This document shows, piece after piece, positions 9,423 to 19,443 of a DNA stretch of 27,888 nt. The stretch spans positions 1 through 27,888 of the forward strand of contig MCFL01000308.1 of NCBI GenBank assembly GCA_002102555.1, in the 5' to 3' direction. Below the pieces are notes generated by a model. It was not told the origin of the DNA. It did not search any database and was given only the letters and a program-made list of their open reading frames with translations. Made by a program: the position numbers and the translations under genes. This stretch comes from Catenaria anguillulae PL171. Its lineage: Eukaryota > Blastocladiomycota > Blastocladiomycetes > Blastocladiales > Catenariaceae. Positions within the stretch are counted from its first letter, which is position 1, and each line of letters opens with the position of its first letter.

Positions 9423-12400
9423 ATGTCCAAAATTTTGACATCTGCAAGCAACCCAGACATCCATGTGGCTCCGCCATCCCCTGAAGCCGAATCTTCCGCG
9501 ATTCCCACACGCGGCAAAGATTCGGCTGTCCCTCAAGTAATATCTTCCGTTCTGGACAGCCAGTCATCCTCTGCGGCCAACAGCCCACGGCCAAGTCATC
9601 GCCGGACATTGAGCGCAGATGACCATCCAGTGTCGAAATCAGTCACTCACGCAGCCCTATTGACACCACCCAATGAGTGTGACTCGGCTGCCGTTGCCTT
9701 CAGCACGCCAGAACTGGCTAAAGACCCTCCGTCAGACGCAACTCCTGTCGAAGAACCAGTGAAGACATTGCCTCACTCAAAGTCGGAAACCGCCTCGGAC
9801 GTGCACCATCACATGGGCATTGCTCAATTCAAAGATGTTGTCATTTGCACCGCCCCGCTCCAATCGGAGACTTCTCACACTGGCGGAAGCGGTGGCACGC
9901 CCAAGCGAGCGTCACCGCACGAATCGGCTGACAAGTTGACACAGTCAGGTGGGACTGTCGACAAAAAGGCCTCCAGGGCACCCTTGGCCGCATTTAGCAG
10001 GTGGGATTCGGGAGAGACTGAGATTATTGTGGTTGCTACGCAAAGACCGCGTGGACAGTCCAGCAAAAACAAGGTCAACGGCGCGACTCGTGCAAGCACG
10101 AGCGATCTCAATACGAGTTCAAAATCGCAACTCACGTCGGATGTAAGCCCCGATTCAAAGGGTGATAAACCCGCTCGGGCAGCCACCGTTCCCATCCCCA
10201 GTCGATCCAACAACTCCATTAGCAATCAGCCGCCAGTCGAGGACAGAAAACCGAACGACTTTTCCGAGTCCGCCAGTGTCACGCAGACAAAGCCCATTGT
10301 GCTCGACCCTGAGACTGAGACTGTCGCCGAACAGCAGCTGCAATTGCTCTCGTCGTCGTTCCCACCAAATGCCACCACCGCCCTTTACACTGGGCCAGAC
10401 TCGAATGGCCGCCGTCAAGTGTTACGAGACAACAATCTCGAGCTGACCCGCATTCGTGCCCCGCTTCGTGCCCCGCTCGTGTACAAGTTCACCATTCCAT
10501 CCAAGGGCCCACCTGCACATGTGATTGCTGCCCGTTCAGCGCTCAAGGACGATTTTGCCTTACCCAACAGCCCCGTCTCGCCAGGAGCCAATACGATGCT
10601 CGCGGAGACATCACATGTGGCACCAACCGCCGTCATGGGCCCATTGGCGGAATGCGGTGTGCGCCAAAAGGCCTTGGAGGAAAAGCTTTGCTCTTCGTTG
10701 TCGTCGTCAAGTGGAGATGAGGCAGCACCTGCAAAAGGTAAACATGCTCGACGAAAGAGCCTGATTCACGAGTTTGAGCCAGTGATTCCGAGCACGCAAG
10801 CTGGCAAGAACATTGTACAGGGTACGTACATGTCATTTGTGCCGGGTTTATGAATGGGTTCTCCGGACCCTCACCCAAAAGTGATTGCTGCAGATGACGG
10901 CGATGTCCATCACGAAGTGTTCTTCATTGACTCGAACCAAGGAAGTGAAAGCTCCATCACATCAGCAAGCAACTACAAGTCCGTTACAAGAGAGACTCCG
11001 GCTCAATCCCAATCTGGTGCGAGGCCAGGCGTGACTCCCATTGTCCCGACCAGCACCGCTCTGCATCCTACAGATTATGCGGACAATGTCTCGCCCCGTG
11101 ACATGTCTGTCCCACCCTCCCCGCTCTACCTTGGTTCACCATCTGTTCCCATTCCCGGCATGCAGTCCGGAATGACGGGCTCATCGTCAACTCTGGGATC
11201 ACAGCGTGGCCGCCGCCGCTCGTCGCACCACTCGCACAAGCACGCGTCTGGAGACGACATTGACGAGCTCTTGTTGAGCGAGGAAGAGGCAGAGCGTAAG
11301 AGAGCCGCACGCAAATTTGAGGTCCAGCGATGTGAGCCCAACCCGAACAGTGTGTTGCGACGCAATACATCGTTTCGCGGGTCTGTGCACGCCAGTCCTA
11401 CGTCGGCGTCAAGTGAGCCAATTGCATCCACTTCGCCCCATTTGAGTCCCAATACGGCCGAAAACGTTCGCCCCGGCTCGTCGCACGCTGGCGGTGGTTC
11501 GCTCCTTGGCCGCCTATTCCACACGGACCATGCAAGCCACCTTAACTCCCCATCACATTCACCCGTCTCGTCGCCAGAGTCCAAACCGCACGGCACTGTC
11601 AAGCGCTCGTCGTCCATCATCGACAAGCTCGACCGCATGATGCATCCGGACCATGACAACACGGCTCCAGTTCTGCCAACATCGTCTGCTGCGACAGGCG
11701 GCGCCGACTCACCGCTAGCTTCTGCTGAGCCCTCGCGCTCGTCGTCACCCATCATGGGCCTGCTCACGCGCAAAAAGAGCGAGGCGTCGAGCCATTCGCC
11801 CAGGGCCGGAAGCGCGCATGGATCCACCAGGTTGCACAGGTCAAACTCGGAGTCATCTATGAACGAAAAGTACGGCATCACAAAAGAGTTTTTGGGCAAA
11901 GGCGCGAATGCGACTGTGCGATTGGCACACAAGCTCGTTGACAAGTCGACGACCGACCACCATCACGGTCACCATGGACACCATCATCATCATGGACACC
12001 AGCATGGGCATCACGGCGGCCATCACCAGGGGCACAGCGAGCACCCGTCGGCAGCCACGACGCGATCCGACGCGACGCCGCACATTACCCCGGCCACAGG
12101 CACAGGAGCGACCACAGGCACGGCATTGGCCAGCGGCAACAATAGCACGGTGGCCAACGACGACTCGTCACGCCACTCGTCTGCGGGCCAGCTGTCACGC
12201 ACAATGTCTCTGTCGAAATCCTCGTCCTTTTCTGGAGCCAGCGAGCAAGGAGACAATGTGGTCCCAATTGAGCGACTGTTTGCCATCAAAAAGTTCCGTA
12301 AGAGGCGCAAAGAGGAATCGGAAAAGGACTACATCAAGAAACTGAGTGCCGAGTTTTGCATTTCATCGAGTTTACATCATCCGCATGTGATTGAGACGGT

Positions 12401-13225
12401 GGATTTGATTCAAGACGAGCAAGACCAATGGTGCGAGGTCATGGAGTACATGCCAGGCGGCGACTTGTTTGCGAGGATTGCCAACGGCCCGCCGATGAGT
12501 GTGGGCGAGCGCGATTGTTTGTTTGCGCAATTGATTGAAGGGGTTGGGTACTTGCATAGCATTGGTGTAGCGCATCGGGATTTGAAGCCCGAGGTACATG
12601 ACACAATGTTCCAACTTGTTGCCTTTGTCTGCATGATTTTGACACGTCACTGGCTCTCGTTTGACGCAGAACTTGCTCCTGGATGCGGACGGCCGCACAC
12701 TGAAAATTGCTGATTTCGGTACCTCAGAAGTATTCCGTGTCCCCTGGGCCAAGGACCGTCGTCGTGTCAAGGGCATTTGTGGATCCGACCCGTACATTGC
12801 CCCTGAAGAGTGGTCCGGCAATTCGTACGAGCCTGATTTGGTGGATGTGTGGGCCACAGGCATCATCTTTTTTGTGATGGTACACAAGACCATTCCGTGG
12901 AAGGCGGCAGTCAAGACGGACCCGCATTATGCAAACTTTTTGGAGACACGGCGCACCGGCATGTTTGAGTACATTGACGAGTTGCCTGGCGGGGAAGAAG
13001 GGCCGAGGGACTTGCTGTATGAGATTTTGGAGCCGGATCCAACTGTACGTCCTTGATGCTTTTCAGTCAGTTGAGTGGGATTGACCTTGAAGCTAACATA
13101 TTGGGTTACAGAGGCGAATCACTTATGAAGGCATCACAAAAAACAGGTGGTTCCAGCTCATTTCCGTGTGTGAGCCTGGTAAAGCACAGATGACACATTC
13201 ACATTACACAGGGTCTTCGTCTTGA
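9423..13225 (+). CDS. Hal4/Sat4/Npr1-type serine/threonine kinase with His-rich insert in the N-lobe
   Basis: Fungal kinase group known for regulating plasma-membrane transporters for cations and nutrients. Exons 9423-10821, 10894-12593, 12670-13044 and 13112-13225 join in phase to 1195 residues with no break. Residues 1-790 are Ser/Thr/Pro-rich and probably disordered. The kinase domain starts at about 790: glycine loop FLGKGANATV, FAIKKFRKRR (about 930), HRDLKPEN split by an intron (about 1027-1034), IADFGTSEVFR (about 1048), KGICGSDPYIAPEEW and VDVWATGIIFFV. The activation segment SEVFRxPW...GxCGSDPYIAPEE is the hallmark of this group, and the end (RWFQLISVCEPG, then HSHY) matches its usual His-rich tail. 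Between strands beta-2 and beta-3 lies an insert of about 115 residues containing a run of more than 15 His and then a Ser/Thr-rich part. All catalytic residues are present. Start: first ATG of the open frame at 9423 (CACC ATG T). Confidence 0.9.
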
Positions 13226-13450
13226 ATGGGCGGAACCGCATTGTTTTTGTCTCGGCTACAAATTTCTTCCGTTGCTATAGCTTTACCATATATACATGCA
13301 TTCATGTGTGATGTGAGAGCTGCTGACAGGTGGGCGTTCAACCATAGACTCTTTGGCGGCGGATGCATACATACATTATTTACAAAAGGACTCAACGACA
13401 CTCCTGCATCCGAAAATCATACCACCGCGGCATCCCGAGAGACTTTGAGC

Positions 13451-14185
13451 TTAGAGAGCATAGCCCTTGTAACCGTTAATCAAGTACTCGGCCTCGGCGG
13501 TTGTAGCCTTGATACTCTCCCTCTTGCGCAAAGCCTCAATGTACTGGTTGAACCTGGCAAACTCGTCCGTGTTGGGCACCTTGAACCCGCGGTAATGCTC
13601 ATTGACGACCAACCGCGCAAAGAACGGGGCAACCAGAATATCGGCAATCGAAAACTCGTGGCCGAGCGCATAAGGCCCCTCGGGCGCCAACTGCGCCTGG
13701 ACGGCCTTGATGGCTTCGAGCAGCTTTGCTGACAACTCGGCGTGCTTTTCGGCATCCTTTTCGCGCAACAGCGCGTAGAACGCGCCCGTGAACCCGTTGG
13801 ACACGGCATCGGCCACGAGTCCGGCCTTGTACCGCTTGACGGCATTGGCGGGGCCGGCAAGAGCAAGTGGCGAGTTGTTGGCTTGCAAGAGAAATTCGGC
13901 GATAAGGGCAGACTCGATCAACACCTCCTTCTTGCCGTCAGGGCCTGGGTGCGTGATTTCAAGGGCGGGGACTTTGCCACGAGGGTTCACTTTAGGGTAC
14001 CATTCGGGCTTGTTCTTGAGGTCAATCTCGACCAGCTCGACGGCGCCGTTGGCGTACGTGCCAGGAGTGATGGCGTCGATGAGGCCGAGCTCGTGCAGGG
14101 CGATGGAAGCACGTTGCGCAAAGGGGCAGATCTTGGCCGTGTAGAACTTGGCCGGGGTGAAGGCGAGGTTGGAGGAGGCGGTCAT
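13451..14185 (-). CDS. Omega-like glutathione S-transferase
   Basis: Intronless 244-residue protein, the usual GST length. The N-terminal thioredoxin fold carries KICPFAQR (about residues 16-23), where Cys would be the omega-class catalytic residue forming a mixed disulfide with glutathione. NPRGKVPALE gives the cis-Pro motif and ESALIAEFLL the glutathione gamma-glutamyl contact (Glu-Ser). The all-helical C-terminal domain contains FSIADILVAPFFARL with the N-capping SIAD motif. Role (family): thiol transfer, dehydroascorbate or glutathionyl-substrate reduction in the cytosol. Start chosen at ATG 14183-14185 (MTASSNLAFTPAKFY). The same frame is open to 14338, but the extra residues do not look like GST. 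It is divergent from uS12m. Confidence 0.9.
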   Translation of the reverse strand: MTASSNLAFTPAKFYTAKICPFAQRASIALHELGLIDAITPGTYANGAVELVEIDLKNKPEWYPKVNPRGKVPALEITHPGPDGKKEVLIESALIAEFLLQANNSPLALAGPANAVKRYKAGLVADAVSNGFTGAFYALLREKDAEKHAELSAKLLEAIKAVQAQLAPEGPYALGHEFSIADILVAPFFARLVVNEHYRGFKVPNTDEFARFNQYIEALRKRESIKATTAEAEYLINGYKGYAL

Positions 14186-14712
14186 GGTGCAGATGCGTTG
14201 GGAGTTGGGGGGGATTATTTCTGAACGTAGGACATGGAGCAAAAGTGCGGGTTGCTGCGAGACATGGGACAGACACTGAAGCGGATGGAAAGAGGTGGGG
14301 CGGAGCGCCTGTATTTGTACTGTCCGTCCCCGCTCCATACGTATATGCCACCGTACGGTTGAGCTTCAGGCCTGGCTTTAGGCGTTGCAAAGCAATGCTG
14401 ACGCTGACGTGACGGATGACCGAAGATTCTGTCAGCAAGTACGCGATTTTGTTCATTGATCACGAACAGTTGATGTGAGACTGATCAGTGTTCACAATGG
14501 ACTAAACTTGCGGATCGAACTCGCCCAGCGATCTACCAAAATGGGAAACGGGCCGTCGATCTGGCTTCACCCATTTGCTCAACCTCGACCTTCGCCCCAT
14601 TGTTACTGGTGATAACAAAGTATCAATTCCTGTTGGCTCGGCAGCCTCAATGAAAGTGCACCGGCTCATGTGAGAAAGAACCCAACGAAGTAGAAATCCA
14701 ACTCTGTCCATC
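14186..14712. promoter_or_regulatory. Shared promoter region of GST and uS12m with clustered TGACG half-sites
   Basis: 527 bases between divergent starts with no gene of their own. At 14399-14420 TGACG occurs three times and TGAC once more within 22 bases, including TGACGTGAC. TGACG is the half-site of CREB/ATF and AP-1-like bZIP factors, which often control oxidative-stress genes such as GSTs. The site is about 215 bases before the GST start. Function is inferred. Confidence 0.4.
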
Positions 14713-15309
14713 ATGCTGTCCCAAGTCCTGTCCTCTCTCGCCGCAACGGCCCGATCCGTCGCCCGCCTGCCGCTGCCCCGTCCCTCCACGGCACCCACTG
14801 CCGCCCGGGCCGCCCTCGGCGCTGCCCGGCCTGTCCTCCTGGTCACTCCCGCCCACGTTGCACCACCTGCATCGTCGTCCATCCTACTGGCCCAGCTTCC
14901 CGCCCGGTCCTTCCACACGTCGATCCCGCACTCGGCCACACTCAACCAAGTCATGGGTGGCATGCGCAAGCCCCGCGTGCGCAAGGTGAAATGCCCGCAC
15001 TTGGACGGGTGCCCGCAAAAGCGCGGCGTGTGCATCAAGGTGTACACAACGTCGCCAAAGAAACCCAACTCGGCCGTGCGTAAAGTCGCCAAGGTCCGCT
15101 TGTCCAACGGCAAGGAGGTAATTGCCTACATTCCGGGCGAGGGCCACAACTTGCAAGAACACAGTGTGGTGCTCGTCAGGGGCGGACGTGTGCCTGATTT
15201 GCCCGGTGTGAGGTATCACTTGATTCGTGGCGCTTTGGATTTGCAGGCGGTTGCGGGACGCATGAATGCCAGGTCAAAGTATGGTGCACCAAAGCCCAAG
15301 AAGGATTGA
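14713..15309 (+). CDS. Mitochondrial small-subunit ribosomal protein uS12m
   Basis: Intronless 198-residue protein. The first ~75 residues are Ala/Arg/Ser/Pro-rich with no acidic residue, as expected of a mitochondrial presequence (ARSFHTS before the mature part is a plausible cleavage zone). The rest is the S12 fold starting [14 protein letters not shown]. It includes [19 protein letters not shown] with the universally kept KPNSA loop near the decoding centre, then [11 protein letters not shown] and [20 protein letters not shown], the second conserved loop. It acts in decoding accuracy on the mitoribosome. It lacks the DGCPQ-free start seen in bacterial S12; an insertion HLDGCPQK precedes RGVC. 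Start at ATG 14713, the only plausible one. Confidence 0.95.
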   Translation: MLSQVLSSLAATARSVARLPLPRPSTAPTAARAALGAARPVLLVTPAHVAPPASSSILLAQLPARSFHTSIPHSATLNQVMGGMRKPRVRKVKCPHLDGCPQKRGVCIKVYTTSPKKPNSAVRKVAKVRLSNGKEVIAYIPGEGHNLQEHSVVLVRGGRVPDLPGVRYHLIRGALDLQAVAGRMNARSKYGAPKPKKD

Positions 15310-15468
15310 GTTGGGTAGATCAAGTGACTCAGTGAGTGACCGAGTGAGCGAGCAAGGCTACGTGAGTGGGATTGGATTGGGTCGATGGTTAGTTGATTTT
15401 GTTACTTCCTTGATTAATTTAGTTTCCTTCAACATCACCGTGTATACAGCTATTTCCAAGCGACATGT

Positions 15469-17603
15469 TTACATGATCGAATCACTCTCATGTGTCTGCT
15501 TTGACTGCTGCCCTGCTGCTCCTCCGACCCCAGTTGGCCCAGACGCGGGCACCGGTGGTGGCACACCCATCAGTTGCCTTGGCGCACTACCTTCTCCCGG
15601 CGGCGGAACTGGTGGCTGGGGCGCCAGTGGCCGTGGCAGCAATGCTGCCTGTGCCGTTAGCCCTGAGCGGCTTGATCCAGCCGTTTGATCCGCAACCTCC
15701 TCATTCATCTTTTTCTTTTTGCGCCGCGAGCCAACACTCGGGCCGGACTCTGCCGACGACGACGACGCAGCGTGCGCCGAAGCTGAAGCGAGGTACGGAT
15801 TGGACGCAAACGGGACTGCAGATGTGAATGGCCAGGCGTGGGCTGCAGACTCGAGGGGACGTGATGGAGCGGGAGGGCGAGCGGGCAGATCGGACGGAAT
15901 CGCAAGCGGAACAGGCGGTGGAGGTAGAGGAAATGGATACGATGGCGGCGGGCCACTGAGTTCCCAAAGACGCTTCCTGGGCAAGCGTGGGGTTTTGCCC
16001 TTTGCGACCGCGGTTTCGGGTGGTGCGGGAACAGAAACCGGATTGCTAGCTGACGGTTGAAAGGACGAGTGTGATGGCAGGGGATTCATCATATCAGGAA
16101 GTGCTGGCAAAGCCGCCGAGCCAAGTACTGCTTGTGCAGGCAGTGGAGGTAGCCGTGCATGGGTCGGGAGAGTTGTTGGCGGGTACGCGGACCAACCAGG
16201 TGGCACTGGCTGATACTGAGGCGCCGCAAACATCCGTCTCCCTTCGCCATCATCCAACGCCGCATGCCTGACCCCAGTGTTGGCTTTGTCGGACTCGTCT
16301 GCGTCTGCTTGCATCTTTTCGTCCTGCTCGCCCCACGACTCAAGCACCTCATCTTCGGCCCCATTTGCAAGTTGAATCGGCCGCAGCGGCGGCAGGCCAA
16401 GCACGTCAACCGCAGCTCGGGCAAAGTCGACGCGGCCAGATTGCGCCGACCGTGGCAGAAGTGCCTTTGTCGAGCGCGCATCGTCCACGGCGTCTGCAAA
16501 GTCTGGTGAGATCAGGAGCGAGTTGACATGGTGCCGGTGAATGTATGGCGCGAGGTAGGTGCGCAAGGGCAAGAGAGAGGTTTGTGCTGGGAGGTGAGAT
16601 GTCAGGAACGACAGCGAATCGATCGCGATTTGTTGGTCTGTTGGATGTGCTGTTAGTAAGGGAAGAGCTTCAATCCAGAAGAGCAAGACAGTTGACAACC
16701 GTTAGGCGAGCGTGAATGGAGATGTCGGAGGCAGTCTTCGAGGCTTCCTTGACAGCAGAGGATGAGAAATTCAAATAGGAAACCGTGATCTGTGGAGAGC
16801 GGAAGGCAATGAGCTGGGAATGAAGGAAAACAACGTCCACGGTGTGACAAGACCAGTCGCATACCAGAATGAGTTGAGTGCAAAGTTGAAAACCGCTCAA
16901 TGAGTAAAGCTTTTGATCGTTCCAAAGCCTCGCTTGCCGTTTCCTCGCTTGGCTCCTTCAAGAGCCCCGCGAGCTCATCCAGATTGTCTGTTCCTCCATC
17001 AATCGTCATTGGTCAATAAGGCTAGTGAAGTAAAAGACGGATTGAACGCACCCGTGTCGAATCGGGAAGCGCTTGTATCGTCAAATAGTTGCGGCGGCAA
17101 GCCATTAGTAAACGATATCCCGTTCGCGAGTCGTTTCGGCGTGGGTGTTATCGCAGGCATCAACTTGAGCTGGACCAACTTGGCTTTGACTTGCCGCACA
17201 GTTTTAAAGGGCTCAAATTGGCGAGCGATTTCTGAAGGATGGTTTCCAATTCTGTTGATATGTTGACAATGCATGCTGCGTTGGTGAGCCGGTCGGAGGT
17301 TGGGAGCCATGGGGGCTGCATGTTGTGACGGTCACACATTTGGTGCAATCGAACCAAAGCGGTGACTTCATCCTCTGCCCATTTGCATTTGGGGACAGCA
17401 TTGGGCGTAGATTTGCGGTTGAACCTTTGCGAAGAGTCACTATGGTCGTCAGGCGCATGTGGAGGTACAGTTGGTCGTCCGTTGCGCGTGGCATTGACAA
17501 AATCCGTGCTGGGTTGGGGGAGCTGGTCCATCCTAGGTACGCTTGCAGTAGATAGTAGATGATACGGAGACTCGAGTGCATTGGGTGTTGCCACAGTTTT
17601 CAT
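15469..17603 (-). CDS. SANT/Myb-like and helical-repeat nuclear protein, function unknown, frame interrupted
   Basis: Not assigned to a named family. The N-terminal part (ATG at 17603) is polar, then KWAEDEVTALVRLHQMCDR and PFKTVRQVKAKLVQLKLMP resemble the first and third helices of a SANT/Myb domain. The middle is helical and HEAT/ARM-like: SSAVKEASKTASDISIHARL followed by ALPLLTAHPTDQQIAIDSLS. The C-terminal half (15469-16400) is Pro/Ser/Ala-rich and contains the basic RRKKKK, a likely nuclear signal. Introns supported by GT-AG and phase: 16988-17051 (64 bases); 16790-16864 (75 bases) is plausible. The frame changes near 17255-17265, between 16790 and 16900, and near 16675, where LALLD and WIEALP are out of register. 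No neat splicing repairs these. It could be a chromatin-associated factor; that is inference from the SANT-like segment. Confidence 0.55.
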
Positions 17604-18245
17604 AGCATTTCCTTACGGAACAAGCCAAAATCCAACTTTATATTAGCGTGCTTATGCTTTGAACGCACACGGTTGTGATCGGCAACGTCGTCGCCTCGAT
17701 TCACCGATTCCCACTCCGAGTCGAGCTGTTCTGCCTCGCCTCGGTGTGCTCGCGATCGGTTCACATTCTGGACCTCAGCGGTGCGGAACAGGATAGTGAG
17801 TGAGTGACCCATGTACGCGAGCGCATGCCGAATGAAAAGACTTGAAGAAATCGACCAAATTATCTCACCCAACGGCGACCTATTGCACGTCTTGCTCGCC
17901 CCACATTGCATCTCTACACCTCGCCCTTGGCAGCTGATCCACACGCGTTTTGCCCTTCGACTGGACTTATTTGGACAATGAGCCGTGGTAAGCATCTCCA
18001 GAGTCCATCTTCCACATGGATTTTCAAGTCGCTTCGTTCTCTGCCGCAACTGCCAATAACATTGAAACTCACGGACACGATTTCCTGTGACCCCCCCCCC
18101 CCTCCCACGATGATCCGCTTCTTGTTGTCGCGCATGTTTATTAAGTTCGTGCTTCAACCGTTGGCACTGCCGACCGCCCGCGCCCAGTGTCCTACGTTGA
18201 TCCTGCTAGGCGTATGTCGTCGCAATGTTTGCAGCCACGTAATCT
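17604..18245. other. Divergent intergenic region upstream of the SANT-like and RPEL genes
   Basis: No convincing long frame on either strand. A C11 tract lies at 18092-18102. A possible first RPEL exon (ATG 17979-17981, MSR plus one base, then GTAAGC) is discussed with that gene. On the minus strand a two-codon upstream frame ATG CTA TGA overlaps the SANT-gene ATG. Confidence 0.45.
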
Positions 18246-18969
18246 TTGAGCTCATGCGAGAGTGTGTGTGTTCCATCCATTGGCCGCTTCACAGCTGGAC
18301 TGCTCCCAGAAAATCCACCCGCACCCATCTCTGCGCGCCTTCCTGGAGAAGGGGAAGAGGACGAAGATGACGCCCCTGGTGGATTGAGCCAAGGCCCGTT
18401 GACGTATGTGTTGATTGTATCTTGCCACTGTGAACGCCGTCGCGATTTGTTTGGGACTGACTGCCCTTGCATGTTCCCACAATACACAACAACCCTGCCT
18501 GATCAGTCGGTATGGTGGTCAAGGCAACCTTGCCGACATGCTGAGCAGCCGTCCGACCAAGGAAGAGCTCATCAGCCGTAACATTCTCAAGGGTACGCAT
18601 CGTTGCGCCTGCCATTACGTTGTTTAACCGAGTGGTTCCACTCACCGAGCCTTAAGAAATTGTGTCGCCAATACAGACGACAAGGTCTCACCTCGTTTGC
18701 AAGCCGCCCAAGAAGAGCTGAAAAAGAAGCAGCTCGAAGACATGCTCAACAAAAAGATTCCGCACCGTGCCAATGTCGAAGAACTTGTCCATTCCAACAT
18801 CCTGCATGCCGACCCAGGCGTGGCGCCCGCCCTGCAAGCTGCGCAGGATAGTCTGAAGCGCGCCCAGATCGAGGACGAGATCACAAAGAACTTGCGCGAG
18901 CGGCCATCCATTCAGCAGTTACAGGAAAAGGAGATTATCAAGCCGGCCGAGGAGAAGGCTGGCGTGTAA
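18246..18969 (+). CDS. Three-repeat RPEL protein (5' end unresolved)
   Basis: Small fungal protein made of RPEL motifs, which in animal MRTF and Phactr proteins bind monomeric actin. Exons 18246-18403 (partial), 18507-18592 and 18677-18969 join in phase across introns of 103 and 84 bases. Repeat 1: LADMLSSRPTKEELISRNIL, with a canonical RPxxxEL core. Repeat 2: HRANVEELVHSNIL, Pro replaced by Ala. Repeat 3: RERPSIQQLQEKEII, Glu-Leu weakened to Gln-Leu. The linkers are also alike (RLQAAQEELKKKQLEDML and ALQAAQDSLKRAQIEDEI), so the unit repeats every ~43 residues. Before repeat 1 there is an acidic stretch (EGEEDEDDA). No ATG is in frame after an upstream stop at about 18240, so an earlier exon must supply the start. 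ATG 17979 spliced from 17988 to 18310 fits the phase but needs a 321-base intron, long for this window. Confidence 0.72.
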
Positions 18970-19443
18970 GCCGGCGCCGTGTCGTCTCGAAGAATTCGTC
19001 ATGGTAGTTCCCACGTATGGTTCAGGAATGTTTTCCTTGCTGTCGGCTGGCATCCTGCCGAAATTCAGTTGTCTTTCTACCTTTTTTTCTTCTTTGTCAC
19101 TCGCCATTGCTGTTCGCTCTACTTTTTTGCCGTCCATTGCTGGTCCTGTCCAATCTGGCTCTGGTGCCCTTTTTGGATTCCACCCTTGTGCGTAGGCCCT
19201 GTTTTCCTTGATCAATTGTCGTCACCTCCAAATGAAATTATTCACATGCAGTACCGCATATGCTCCTTGGCCCCTCCGAACCGGCGGCGGGAGCCGTTTG
19301 CAGCGGTTGGCGGAGAAACATGGGCACGCGCGCCGTCTGGCGTTCTCCTGGTCGCGAAGATTTTCAAGCGTGTCGAATGAACCTTGTTTTTTTCTGTTCT
19401 GCACAAATTCTCTCTCGAGCTTTGCCCATTATTGCACATAACA
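18970..19443. other. Intergenic: RPEL 3' flank and acyl-CoA dehydrogenase promoter
   Basis: A T-rich stretch (19075-19200) follows the RPEL stop, with many short pyrimidine runs. No gene, repeat or clear promoter motif was recognised. The region ends with ACA ATG T at the next start. Confidence 0.45.

Noticed and set aside
11126-11944. Minus-strand frame of 272 codons inside the Hal4-like kinase
   Set aside because: It is a shadow of the Ser-rich coding strand with no protein family pattern.
18190-18215. GTTGATCCTGC resembling the 5' end of small-subunit rRNA
   Set aside because: Only about 10-11 bases match and the following bases diverge at once; no rRNA continues.
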